DNA from: Vibrio coralliilyticus ATCC BAA-450
GTDB taxonomy: Bacteria; Pseudomonadota; Gammaproteobacteria; Enterobacterales; Vibrionaceae
Assembly: GCF_000176135.1 (NCBI RefSeq)
Contig: NZ_ACZN01000016.1
Location: forward strand, 310,001-374,000
Reading direction: 5' to 3'
DNA length: 64,000 bases
Below the pieces are notes generated by a model, which was given only the letters and a program-made list of their open reading frames with translations, searched no databases and had not been told where the DNA came from. A program made the translations under genes and the position numbers. Of this stretch, positions 9,841 to 17,687 are shown piece after piece. Positions within the stretch are counted from its first letter, which is position 1. Each line of letters opens with the position of its first letter.

Positions 9841-10851
9841 CTAACTTTCCCTGTACGCCCTGATTTGTCCCAGGGCGTTATTTTGTCTACCTGAGCGGAT
9901 GTGACTCGGTGAGTCGCCGAAGCGTTTTGTTATCAGTTTGCTCAGATAACTGGTATCGCAGATCGCGACTTCATCGGCGATTGTGGTCAGTGGTGTGCTG
10001 GAGTTGAGCAGTCGCCAGTAGACATACTGAAGCTTCATTTCAAGCCAGTACTGATGCGCGCTCTGCTGAGTTTGGGCCTCAAATAGGCGATCCAACTGGC
10101 GTCGACTCAGGCCTACGGAATCGGCTATCTGTTCAATGGTCTGCTTCCTATCCAGTTGCTGGCGCATGGTTCGGATAGCTCGGTTAAGAATGGGGTGATG
10201 ATATTGCTCATCTTTGTCTGAACGGAGCTGGTGGAATGGTTCTCGGCTCTCATCAATCAGCATGTCTGCTAGGCCTTTCAGCGCACGAGATTTGTCAAAG
10301 TGAAGCGAGAGGATCTCTGCCGCCAGATCGACACTGGCACTGCCACCGCTACAGGTAATTCGCTTGCGATCAAAACTGAATAATCGGTCTGAATGCACCT
10401 GTATCTTAGGGTACAGGTCACGAAACTCTTGCTCGTGGCGCCAGTGGATCGTTGCTTCGTACCCTTCAAGTAAGCCAAGCTCGGCAAGGGTAAAGGTTGC
10501 GTTATCAATCGCAACCAACGGCATGTTGTGAGCGGCGGCTTTTCGCAACCAACTCGCATACAGGGAGGCACACTGATGAGCTTGTCTGGCGGTGCGTGAG
10601 CCAAACAAAACTAAATAATCAAAATGTTGAAGCTCTATGTCATCGATCAGGTGATCGATTTCGATATGAATGCCACAGCTGGCAAGCTGACGATGCTCAT
10701 GGCCTACCACTGTCCACGAACACAGTTTCTGTTCACTCAGATCGGCTTCGTCTGCGGTAAAGCGCAGTTTGTCGATAAACCCTCCTAATGCCAGCAGGGA
10801 AAAGCTTTCGCAGGGCAAGATTAAAAATCGAACTTTCGGAGTGGTGATCAT
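9841..10851 (-). CDS. GlxA-type AraC family transcriptional regulator
   Basis: A 336-residue regulator. Residues about 1-190 form a DJ-1/PfpI (class I glutamine amidotransferase-like) sensor domain. Residues about 225-325 hold two AraC helix-turn-helix motifs, the first around SVGLSRRQLDRLFEAQ. Relatives such as GbdR, CdhR and ArgR control catabolism of betaines, carnitine and arginine in gamma-proteobacteria. Being convergent with the importer, it is a reasonable candidate regulator of the transporter or of the whole island. Its usual operators are not the TTGTATA-type repeats seen here, so a second regulator outside the window may act on those. Confidence 0.9.
   Translation of the reverse strand: MITTPKVRFLILPCESFSLLALGGFIDKLRFTADEADLSEQKLCSWTVVGHEHRQLASCGIHIEIDHLIDDIELQHFDYLVLFGSRTARQAHQCASLYASWLRKAAAHNMPLVAIDNATFTLAELGLLEGYEATIHWRHEQEFRDLYPKIQVHSDRLFSFDRKRITCSGGSASVDLAAEILSLHFDKSRALKGLADMLIDESREPFHQLRSDKDEQYHHPILNRAIRTMRQQLDRKQTIEQIADSVGLSRRQLDRLFEAQTQQSAHQYWLEMKLQYVYWRLLNSSTPLTTIADEVAICDTSYLSKLITKRFGDSPSHIRSGRQNNALGQIRAYRES
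9855..9884. terminator. Terminator hairpin between convergent genes
   Basis: ACGCCCTG, an 8-base loop, CAGGGCGT, then TTATTTTG. It ends the transporter operon but lies inside the last codons of the convergent AraC-type gene. Confidence 0.6.
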
Positions 10852-10994
10852 GAGTGTATTCCGCTAAGCAATCTTCCTACCACTATAAACGACCACGTAA
10901 TATTTTCACGTATTACGTCCAAATTTTACCAAGTCACAATACAAGATTGACGCTATCGTCAGGCTATCAAGTGAACAATGAATGGGAGAATGTA

Positions 10995-11603
10995 ATGCAA
11001 TTTGAGATGTGGCTTGTCTATCTGGTAGCAGTGATTGGGGTGAGCTTAGCCCCCGGCCCGAATGGCATTCTCGCCCTGACTCACGGGGTAAATTACGGTC
11101 GCCGCGCTGCTAAGTACACAGTGCTTGGCGGTATTACCGGATTTTTCGGGCTGATATTGATTGCCAGCATTGGTGTCGGCGCTTTAGCCATACTCTCTCC
11201 CGCTGTCATTAATGGTTTGAAGGTTGCAGGTGCGCTGTATTTGATTTGGTTGGGCATTGGGCTGGTGAAAACACGCACGCTGACGAAAAGTGAAGGTGAA
11301 GAGAATGATGTTCAAGCGAGTAAAGGCCTGTTTCGACGCGGTTTCTTTACAGCCGTAGCCAACCCTAAAGTTCTGTTGTTCTACGTTGCGTTTTTGCCCC
11401 AGTTCATTGACCCAGCACAGCCATTGGCGCCACAAATCCTTGTTTTAGCGGTCACTTTTGCCGTGGTGGAATTTGCGGTTGAGTATGGCTATGTACTGCT
11501 CGCGCACCATATGCAGAGCTTTCTTCATAATCATGGTGGCACGTTCAATCGCATCAGTGGCGGTGTTTTTGTTTTATTTGGCTGTACGTTACCGTTCATA
11601 TAA
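10995..11603 (+). CDS. LysE/RhtB family amino-acid exporter
   Basis: A 202-residue inner-membrane exporter with about six helices. SLAPGPNGILALTHG near residue 20 and ANPKVLLFYVAFLPQF near 130 are family signatures. ATG 10995 with GGGAGAA upstream is chosen although the frame is open from 10854, because the extra 47 residues have no family counterpart and cover the promoter region. The substrate is unknown. It is divergent from the AraC-type gene. Confidence 0.9.
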   Translation: MQFEMWLVYLVAVIGVSLAPGPNGILALTHGVNYGRRAAKYTVLGGITGFFGLILIASIGVGALAILSPAVINGLKVAGALYLIWLGIGLVKTRTLTKSEGEENDVQASKGLFRRGFFTAVANPKVLLFYVAFLPQFIDPAQPLAPQILVLAVTFAVVEFAVEYGYVLLAHHMQSFLHNHGGTFNRISGGVFVLFGCTLPFI

Positions 11604-11642
11604 GTGAGAGAGTGGTCTGGCGCACTTTTTAAGGTTGACTTT

Positions 11643-11689
11643 GTTTGACAGTCAAACTAAATTAACTTTCAAATAATTTGATAATCAAA
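11643..11689. promoter_or_regulatory. Tandem palindromic operators before the CDF efflux gene
   Basis: GTTTGAC-A-GTCAAAC (11643-11657) and TTTGAT-A-ATCAAA (11677-11689) are both perfect inverted repeats. A third, CAAAT-A-ATTTG (11670-11680), overlaps the second. They end 14 bp before the CDF start. The MarR protein encoded downstream is the likely ligand. Confidence 0.65.
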
Positions 11690-11703
11690 CTAAAGGTTCA
11701 GTT

Positions 11704-12624
11704 TTGAAATTTGCCACCGAACATCATCACGATTTTTCTTCACATAATCAGGAAGGCGAGAAGAGAACGTTTTACGTGCTACTGCTGACATTGGCGACTA
11801 TGGTGGCTGAAATTGTTGCAGGTACGGTTTACGGCTCGATGGCATTGCTGGCTGACGGCTGGCATATGGGAACTCACGCTGCGGCATTTTGTATCACTCT
11901 GTTTGCCTATCGTTATGCGAAGAAAAATGCCGGCAACGATCGATTCTCGTTCGGTACAGGTAAAGTCAGCGTGCTTGGCGGATATACCAGCGCCATTGCC
12001 CTTGGTATTGTCGCATTGCTCATGGTGGTAGAGTCTGTACACCGACTGTTTAACCCGCAAGCGATTCAGTTTAACGAAGCCATTATGGTTGCGGTGATAG
12101 GGTTGATTGTGAATGTGGTCAGTATGCTATTGCTTCATGGACATCATCATGATCACGGTCATCACCACCATCATCACGGTGAGCATGAACATCATCATGA
12201 TCACAATTTAAGAGCCGCTTACATGCATGTGTTGGCGGATGCCCTCACTTCCGTATTGGCCATTGTTGCGCTGTTTATGGGTAAATTCTACGGTTGGAAC
12301 TGGCTCGATGCGATCATGGGTATTGTTGGTGCCATCGTCATTGGTAAATGGACGCTTGGTTTGATTCACCAGACCAGCCCTGTGTTACTTGATGAAAGCG
12401 TTGAGCCGGATTACCGAGAAAAAATTGAGTCTGAGCTGGCGGGCCTCGCTTTGGTAAAAGACTTCCATATGTGGAAAATCAGCAGTGATCATTATTCGGC
12501 GGCGATTGCGATTGAGTCCTTGGAGGACAAATCCTTATCAGACTATAAACAATTGCTAGCGAAGTTTGATAAGATTCATCACCTGACCCTTGAAGTTCAT
12601 CCAGCGAAACTATGCGCAACCTAG
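11704..12624 (+). CDS. DmeF-like cation diffusion facilitator (Co/Ni or broad divalent metal efflux)
   Basis: A 306-residue inner-membrane metal/proton antiporter with about six helices. ADGWHMGTHAAAF in helix 2 carries the Asp and His pair of the DmeF subgroup. A His-rich cytoplasmic loop (about residues 140-168, with runs of four to six His) lies between helices 4 and 5. The C-terminal domain ends in a typical CDF fold. The start is TTG 11704, seven bases after AAAGG; no ATG is available before helix 1. It overlaps the MarR gene by 13 bp. Confidence 0.9.
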   Translation: MKFATEHHHDFSSHNQEGEKRTFYVLLLTLATMVAEIVAGTVYGSMALLADGWHMGTHAAAFCITLFAYRYAKKNAGNDRFSFGTGKVSVLGGYTSAIALGIVALLMVVESVHRLFNPQAIQFNEAIMVAVIGLIVNVVSMLLLHGHHHDHGHHHHHHGEHEHHHDHNLRAAYMHVLADALTSVLAIVALFMGKFYGWNWLDAIMGIVGAIVIGKWTLGLIHQTSPVLLDESVEPDYREKIESELAGLALVKDFHMWKISSDHYSAAIAIESLEDKSLSDYKQLLAKFDKIHHLTLEVHPAKLCAT

Positions 12625-13028
12625 AGTTACTTAACCAAACACTGACCGAGTTCTACGACAAAATGTCCTCATGGGAGCAGTCTGTCGTCAAAGAAACGGG
12701 TTACTCACTGGCACAAATTCATACTATTGAAGTGCTGGGGAGTTTTGGTGCACTGCGGATGAAAGAGTTGGCGCAAAAGCTGGGGATTACCACGGGCACC
12801 TTGACGGTACAGATTGAAAAACTGGTAAAAGCCAACCTGATTGAGCGTTGTGATCACCCTGAAGATCGCCGCGCGATTGTCGTCAAATTGACGGAAGCTG
12901 GCGATGAAATTTATCAGCATCACAACCAGCTCCACCTAGCGTTAGTCAAGGATCTGACCAGACATATCAGCGATGAACAGTCTGAGGTGCTTTTAGAATG
13001 TCTGAGCAAAATGAATCAGGAATTCTAG
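12612..13028 (+). CDS. MarR family transcriptional regulator
   Basis: A 138-residue winged-helix repressor. The helix-turn-helix is LAQKLGITTGTLTVQIEKLV, and the wing DHPEDRRAIVVKLTEAG is the classic MarR signature. Its start overlaps the CDF gene end, so the two are translationally coupled and the protein probably represses its own operon through the palindromes at 11643-11689. Whether it senses metal is unknown. Confidence 0.92.
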   Translation: MRNLELLNQTLTEFYDKMSSWEQSVVKETGYSLAQIHTIEVLGSFGALRMKELAQKLGITTGTLTVQIEKLVKANLIERCDHPEDRRAIVVKLTEAGDEIYQHHNQLHLALVKDLTRHISDEQSEVLLECLSKMNQEF

Positions 13029-13037
13029 TTCCCGTTT

Positions 13038-13793
13038 CTATTTTTCAATCAGTTTCTTCACACTGGCGCGATAGGCCTCGCTGGCCCCGGCCTTTATGGG
13101 CTCTCCGTGTGAAGGAAGAAGCGCTTCAAACGACCAATCGAAAAATTCATTGAGTTCCGTTAAGTCCGGTTTTACCGCTTGCATCCAGCCCGGCCCAATT
13201 CCCGCATGGGCAAAGAACCCCATTTTCTTCATCATAAACTTGGCGGTAAAGTTGAAGAATGCATCCGGTTCCGCCCAGTTTTGCAGGCTGTCGCCTGAGA
13301 TAGCAATACCTTGCTCTTTATCTATCCACAACAAGCCTTCGTTGAGTCTTCCTGAACTGATTTCGAAATAGCGTAGCCCTTTTAGCGGAGGCAGATGATC
13401 CGCAGAGAGAATTTCGTCAGGAGTGAAGTAACGACTGTCAGCTTGGTTCGGATTAACGCCATGAAAGTAGGGCGCATCCACCGACCACATAGTGGCACCG
13501 TAACGCTGTTGGTAAAAAGGGTCATCCATTCCGTGAAATGCCGCCAGTCTGACAACGTGCTTAACCTCGCCTAAGGTTTCCAGCTCTTTCAGTGTCTGTT
13601 CATCCAGTCGGACAGAGTTCACCAGTGTCAGTTCATCATTGTCACGAATGATGGTCATATTGCGGCTGAACTGCATCGTAAGCGGGCCGAACTTAGGGTG
13701 AGGTGCTTTGAGTTTTACGCACCCTTGTATCCAATAGAGGTCATCTCGAAACTTGGTGAGTGAGCCATGTTTTAGCGCTGGAGGAAGTGTCAT
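13038..13793 (-). CDS. Metallo-beta-lactamase-fold-like protein with degenerate metal site
   Basis: A 251-residue cytoplasmic protein. The order of segments resembles the MBL fold: RLAAFHGMDDPFYQQRY stands where HxHxDH would be, EGLLWIDKEQGIAISGD resembles the strand with the bridging Asp, and ALLPSHGEPI ends like the C-terminal His motif. The canonical zinc ligands are incomplete, so hydrolase activity is doubtful. I do not recognise a specific family member. It is convergent with the MarR gene, 9 bp apart. Confidence 0.75.
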   Translation of the reverse strand: MTLPPALKHGSLTKFRDDLYWIQGCVKLKAPHPKFGPLTMQFSRNMTIIRDNDELTLVNSVRLDEQTLKELETLGEVKHVVRLAAFHGMDDPFYQQRYGATMWSVDAPYFHGVNPNQADSRYFTPDEILSADHLPPLKGLRYFEISSGRLNEGLLWIDKEQGIAISGDSLQNWAEPDAFFNFTAKFMMKKMGFFAHAGIGPGWMQAVKPDLTELNEFFDWSFEALLPSHGEPIKAGASEAYRASVKKLIEK

Positions 13794-13888
13794 CTCAAAT
13801 CCCTGTATTTAAAGCTAGGTTATCAGACTATATCGCTCGGCTGACCTATGCGAGAGCAGCCAAATGATTCGTGAAGCGGTTCTCATCT

Positions 13889-13905
13889 GGTAACCAAAAG
13901 TTAAC
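13889..13905 (+). promoter_or_regulatory. Response-regulator-like direct repeat, site A
   Basis: GGTAAC-N5-GTTAAC, half-sites 11 bp apart. The 17-mer TAACCAAAAGTTAACCC starting at 13891 is identical to the sequence on the minus strand before the DUF1800 operon. It lies 67 bp before the gene at 13973 in matching orientation. Confidence 0.5.
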
Positions 13906-13972
13906 CCTTAGCTTAGTAAGCTACTCGTACTGAAGCAGAACACCGCTGAATGTGTGACTTGTGAGAGGCTTT

Positions 13973-14245
13973 ATGCAGCGTTTTATTCCCGAGCGATGGA
14001 AAACCATTTTGGCTTTACTGATGGCGGTGATCGCCCTCAAGTACAACCTGTTTTTCGTCTGGGGAATGTTCTGTGTGTTTTGGAGTTGGGAGAATTTCCG
14101 CTCCAAAGAAGCTTACTTTGTTGAACGGGTCGAGCTGAAGAAAAATCCCATGTTGTTCTGGATTATCGTTTTAAGCTGGCTGGCAATGGGCGCGTTGTAT
14201 TTCTTCATGGATAAGAACATTTTTGATTTCTTTTACCGTCTGTGA
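13973..14245 (+). CDS. Small inner-membrane protein, unknown function
   Basis: A 90-residue protein. Two hydrophobic segments (about 10-35 and 60-80) flank a charged stretch, so it probably spans the membrane twice. ATG 13973 follows GAGAGG; an in-frame GTG at 13961 overlaps that site. It ends 14 bp before the radical SAM gene, so the two are likely an operon and may share a membrane-associated task. I do not recognise the family. Confidence 0.75.
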   Translation: MQRFIPERWKTILALLMAVIALKYNLFFVWGMFCVFWSWENFRSKEAYFVERVELKKNPMLFWIIVLSWLAMGALYFFMDKNIFDFFYRL

Positions 14246-14259
14246 GTTGAGGGGGAACG

Positions 14260-15471
14260 ATGAACATTTATCTGGTTAAAGCATCTGCTGGTAGCGATTA
14301 CTCCAAATACAAAGCCGAAACGGGTGGGCCGCCGCAGAACATCTTTGCCGCCGCCGCGGCCACACCGAAATGGTATGGGATTGGTATGGTGGACGAAACC
14401 ATTGGAATGAAAGCGGATCCTTCTCCCGATGCGGATTTGGTAGTGATTTTTATGTCGACCCCAGACGCGTATCGAGCTTATGAGCTGTCTTCGCATTATC
14501 GTCAGCAAGGTAAGTGGGTGGTTTTGGGTGGCTTGCATACCAAGTTCAATCCCGAAGAAGCCGCTGAATATGCAGACAGCCTAATTTTTGGTGAAGTGGA
14601 AAACTACTGGGTTCAGCTGCTCAATGATGCAGAGCTCGGGCAACTTAAGGCTCAGTATCAAAGCAACGAACCTGTTGATTTAAGCTGTTTGAACCCGTAT
14701 CCGACCGACATAATTCCACCATCGGTTTACGACTATACGTGGTCGGTGGTTGTTACGCGGGGTTGCCCTTTTAAGTGCAATTTCTGTTTGGTTCCTCGAT
14801 TCTTTAACAAGTTTGAACAAAGGCCCATTGCCCACATTGTGGAAGAAGTGAAGCAGCTAAAAACGCTGGGTGTTGAGTGGGTGGAACTGCATTCAGACAA
14901 TCTGACTCATGATAGACAGTATGCCATGGATCTGTTTGCTGCGTTAGAGCCACTCAAAATGAATTTTTACGGTGAGACAACGGTGCTCATTGCACGTGAT
15001 GAAGCGCTCTTAGCGGCTGCGAGCCGAGCTGGTTTTAAAGCGGTATTACTCGGGATTGAAACCCCGTCTGAAGCCGCTTTGAAAGCGCAAAAGAAAGGCT
15101 TCGTGAAACCAGTAAAAATGAAGGAGTACATCGCTAAAATCCGTCGTCATGGCATTGAAGTGTGGGGCGATTTTCTGTTTGGCTTCGATGAGCATGATTC
15201 GACGATTTTTAAGCAGACTCAAGCGTTTGTGAAGGACATTAAAGTCGATAAAGTGATTCCACATTACATGATTCCCTTTCCGGGAACCGAGACCTTCAGA
15301 AAGCTGGACGAAGAAGGACGTATTTTGACCAAAGACTGGTCCAAATATGACGGAAGCCATCCCGTCTATCGACCTAAGAACATGACCGAAAGCGAATTGG
15401 AACAAGGTATCTACTGGATCTGGAATAAGAATACGAGCTTCATCGACAAAATGAAGTACTGGCTGAATTAA
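14260..15471 (+). CDS. Radical SAM protein with N-terminal B12-binding-like domain
   Basis: A 403-residue protein. An N-terminal region (about 1-130) resembles the cobalamin-binding Rossmann domain, including VVLGGLHTKFNPEEAAEYAD. TRGCPFKCNFC (near 165-175) is the CxxxCxxC cluster for the 4Fe-4S/SAM site. The radical SAM barrel follows, with LLGIETPSE and GDFLFGFDEHD. Such proteins methylate or rearrange substrates, but this one's substrate is unknown. It is the second gene after the direct-repeat site at 13889. Confidence 0.9.
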   Translation: MNIYLVKASAGSDYSKYKAETGGPPQNIFAAAAATPKWYGIGMVDETIGMKADPSPDADLVVIFMSTPDAYRAYELSSHYRQQGKWVVLGGLHTKFNPEEAAEYADSLIFGEVENYWVQLLNDAELGQLKAQYQSNEPVDLSCLNPYPTDIIPPSVYDYTWSVVVTRGCPFKCNFCLVPRFFNKFEQRPIAHIVEEVKQLKTLGVEWVELHSDNLTHDRQYAMDLFAALEPLKMNFYGETTVLIARDEALLAAASRAGFKAVLLGIETPSEAALKAQKKGFVKPVKMKEYIAKIRRHGIEVWGDFLFGFDEHDSTIFKQTQAFVKDIKVDKVIPHYMIPFPGTETFRKLDEEGRILTKDWSKYDGSHPVYRPKNMTESELEQGIYWIWNKNTSFIDKMKYWLN

Positions 15472-15502
15472 TTTCTCTTTGTTTAACTGCCAAACTTAGG
15501 TG

Positions 15503-15531
15503 CCCGTCTGTCACTCAGACGGGTTTTTTTT
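15503..15531 (+). terminator. Rho-independent terminator after the radical SAM gene
   Basis: CCCGTCTG, loop TCACT, CAGACGGG, followed by eight T. Confidence 0.9.
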
Positions 15532-15574
15532 GGTTTCTTCTTTCTATTCTCTACTCAAATACTCATCTCTAAGT

Positions 15575-15591
15575 GTTAACCATTCGTTTAC
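15575..15591 (+). promoter_or_regulatory. Response-regulator-like direct repeat, site B
   Basis: GTTAAC-N5-GTTTAC, half-sites 11 bp apart, 48 bp before the EF-hand gene and in the same orientation relative to its gene as sites A and C. Confidence 0.45.
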
Positions 15592-15639
15592 GTTCCGCTT
15601 TCTATACTGGCTCGGTATTCACGATTGAAAGGAACTGAT

Positions 15640-16224
15640 ATGCACTTACTTAAAGCCGTTTACTTACCTTTACCACTGCTGAGTTTTAACCTTATCGCTG
15701 CGCCTGCCGTTGATGAAATGTTCGATTACTTTGATACCGATAAAAACGGATCTCTGAACATTCAAGAATTTAAAAATGGTGGTGTGGATGCGGAAGGGGA
15801 ACATTGGAATCAAGGGCTCTCCAAAGTGTGTTCTGAGAAAACGTTACAGGTCGCCGAGCCTGAGTTGGTCAAAACATTTAAACAACTGGATAAAGATGGT
15901 AACAGTCAGGTTTCTAAATCAGAATTCACTAAGCAAGGTACAGTGATTTACAACGCCTACTGGCAAGCGTCGTTTGATAAAGCGGACACCAATAGCGACA
16001 AATTTCTGGTCAAGGACGAATATCTGAAACAGGCCAATGCGTATGTTGAGAAGTTGAAGACGCAATACGCTAATGCCAACATTCCGGTTGAGTGTAAAGC
16101 GGAATGTTGGCAGGAGTACTACCAAAATCTCAATCAATACGCTGCGTATGCCTTCGATTATCTGGATAACAATGCGGACAAAAAGTTGAGCTACCAAGAG
16201 TACATTGGTGAGCATCTCAGATAA
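15640..16224 (+). CDS. Secreted EF-hand calcium-binding protein
   Basis: A 194-residue exported protein. An N-terminal hydrophobic signal ends near IAAPA. Four EF-hand loops are visible: DTDKNGSLNIQE, DKDGNSQVSKSE, DTNSDKFLVKDE and DNNADKKLSYQE, each with acidic residues at positions 1, 3, 5 and 12 or close. Extra Cys residues may form disulfides. ATG 15640 with AAAGGAA is preferred to the in-frame TTG at 15625. It probably acts in the periplasm or outside as a calcium sensor or buffer; no enzyme domain is present. Confidence 0.88.
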   Translation: MHLLKAVYLPLPLLSFNLIAAPAVDEMFDYFDTDKNGSLNIQEFKNGGVDAEGEHWNQGLSKVCSEKTLQVAEPELVKTFKQLDKDGNSQVSKSEFTKQGTVIYNAYWQASFDKADTNSDKFLVKDEYLKQANAYVEKLKTQYANANIPVECKAECWQEYYQNLNQYAAYAFDYLDNNADKKLSYQEYIGEHLR

Positions 16225-16246
16225 CGCTGTGATGCATGACAAAAAC

Positions 16247-16274
16247 AAAAAACCACCATATTTGGTGGTTTTTT
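16247..16274. terminator. Bidirectional terminator
   Basis: A 12-bp perfect stem, AAAAAACCACCA with TGGTGGTTTTTT, loop TATT, between the convergent EF-hand and DUF1501 genes. Confidence 0.9.
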
Positions 16275-16286
16275 GTATCTTGATTG

Positions 16287-17684
16287 CTACTTCAGTAATC
16301 CGGACAGTTTATCTTTCTCACCTTTAATCCGGAAGTTTTTGAGGTTAGGCAGTAAGCGATGAAGCTGCTCTTCACTGGCGCCAAACCAACGGGCGAGCTC
16401 AGCGTAGAGCTCATCAATGGCTGTGGTGGGTATCAGCACGCCATCCCCAACATCCAGCGGGTTTTTGTCTCCCAATGTTAGAGAAGGGTAGTCGCCGTAA
16501 ACTTTACCGCCATTAACCGCGTTGCCCATCACTATCGTATTGCCACCCCAACCGTGGTCGGTGCCGTTACCGTTGGAGGTCAGTGTGCGGCCAAAGTCGG
16601 AGCCGGTAAACGTCACGACTTGTTCGGCAATTCCCAATTCATCAAGGCTGCGTTGAAACTCCCCAAGAGCCTTACTTAGAATGGCGAGCATGCTAGCGTG
16701 GTTGTTCAGTAGTTCATCATGGTGGTCCCAGCCAATATAGCGCAGAAAGAAAGTCTGTTGCTGGTGGCCGAGGTTATCTGCCGCCTTAATCGACTGAGCC
16801 ACTTTGCGTAGCTCTTTAGACAACGGCGAATCAGAGAAGGTCGTTTTAACCCTGATCCCCTCAACAGCTCTACGGTAGATTTCATGCTGAGCTTGGGATT
16901 CTCGTGTGATGGCCAGATAACTTTGTTTAAAAGGATCGTTGGGGTAGCTTTGATTGAGGCTGCTCTCAAAGTTATCCAGCAGCAATCTGTTAAGCTCGGT
17001 TGGGCTCTCATTAATGATCAACCCAACGCTGCCAGATTCCGTGATTGAATAAGGCGCGGACTGCAAGCCGTTCTGCATGATGTTGCTGCCAGCGAGTGAG
17101 ATGTTCATCGGAATCGCTTCAATCGGTTTGTTGGATTGAAGGGCGTCTGCGAAATAGCCAAACCAGCCACGGTTGATACGCTCTCCTGGTCTCGCTGTCT
17201 GCCAGTGTTTGAACTGATCAGAATGGGACATCAACCCAAGCGGCAGTGGCACATTCCCAGCGTAAAACTGAGATTTTTCAATCGGTTTGATCATAGGGCC
17301 AGTGTTAGCCACGAAGGCGAGCTTGTTGGCATCAAACAGCCGCTGCACTTCTGGCATGCTAGGGTGAAGACCAAAACGCCTCCCTTGAGCATCCTTGTAG
17401 CCACTCAGGGCAAGAAGTTCGCTCTTGTTTAACGCCAGATTGCTGCGCGATACTTGGTAGTCACGATAGTGACGTTCAGAGGTGGGAACCAACATGTTGT
17501 AAGAATCATTACCACCATCAAGCATGATGAACACCAGCGCTTTTTTTGCTGGTTTGATGTTACCAAGCGTATTTTTGACTGGTTTAGGTGCGGCATAAAC
17601 CGGAGCGGTGCCAGTAAGCATCAGCCCTGCGCAGGCAGAAGCGGCGGTGGATGATTTTATAAATTGTCGTCTTGAAATACCCAT
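16287..17684 (-). CDS. DUF1501 family Tat-exported protein
   Basis: A 465-residue protein. The N-terminus MGISRRQFIKSS followed by a hydrophobic stretch ending PVYA is a twin-arginine signal, so it is exported folded. ALVFIMLDGGNDSYNMLVP near residue 45 and FTGSDFGRTLTSNGNGTDHG near 360 mark the DUF1501 (sulfatase-like fold) family. AGGAGG lies just upstream, inside the end of the DUF1800 gene, with a gap of only three bases. The DUF1501/DUF1800 pair is widespread; its biochemical role is not known to me. Confidence 0.9.
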   Translation of the reverse strand: MGISRRQFIKSSTAASACAGLMLTGTAPVYAAPKPVKNTLGNIKPAKKALVFIMLDGGNDSYNMLVPTSERHYRDYQVSRSNLALNKSELLALSGYKDAQGRRFGLHPSMPEVQRLFDANKLAFVANTGPMIKPIEKSQFYAGNVPLPLGLMSHSDQFKHWQTARPGERINRGWFGYFADALQSNKPIEAIPMNISLAGSNIMQNGLQSAPYSITESGSVGLIINESPTELNRLLLDNFESSLNQSYPNDPFKQSYLAITRESQAQHEIYRRAVEGIRVKTTFSDSPLSKELRKVAQSIKAADNLGHQQQTFFLRYIGWDHHDELLNNHASMLAILSKALGEFQRSLDELGIAEQVVTFTGSDFGRTLTSNGNGTDHGWGGNTIVMGNAVNGGKVYGDYPSLTLGDKNPLDVGDGVLIPTTAIDELYAELARWFGASEEQLHRLLPNLKNFRIKGEKDKLSGLLK

Positions 17685-17687
17685 GGT

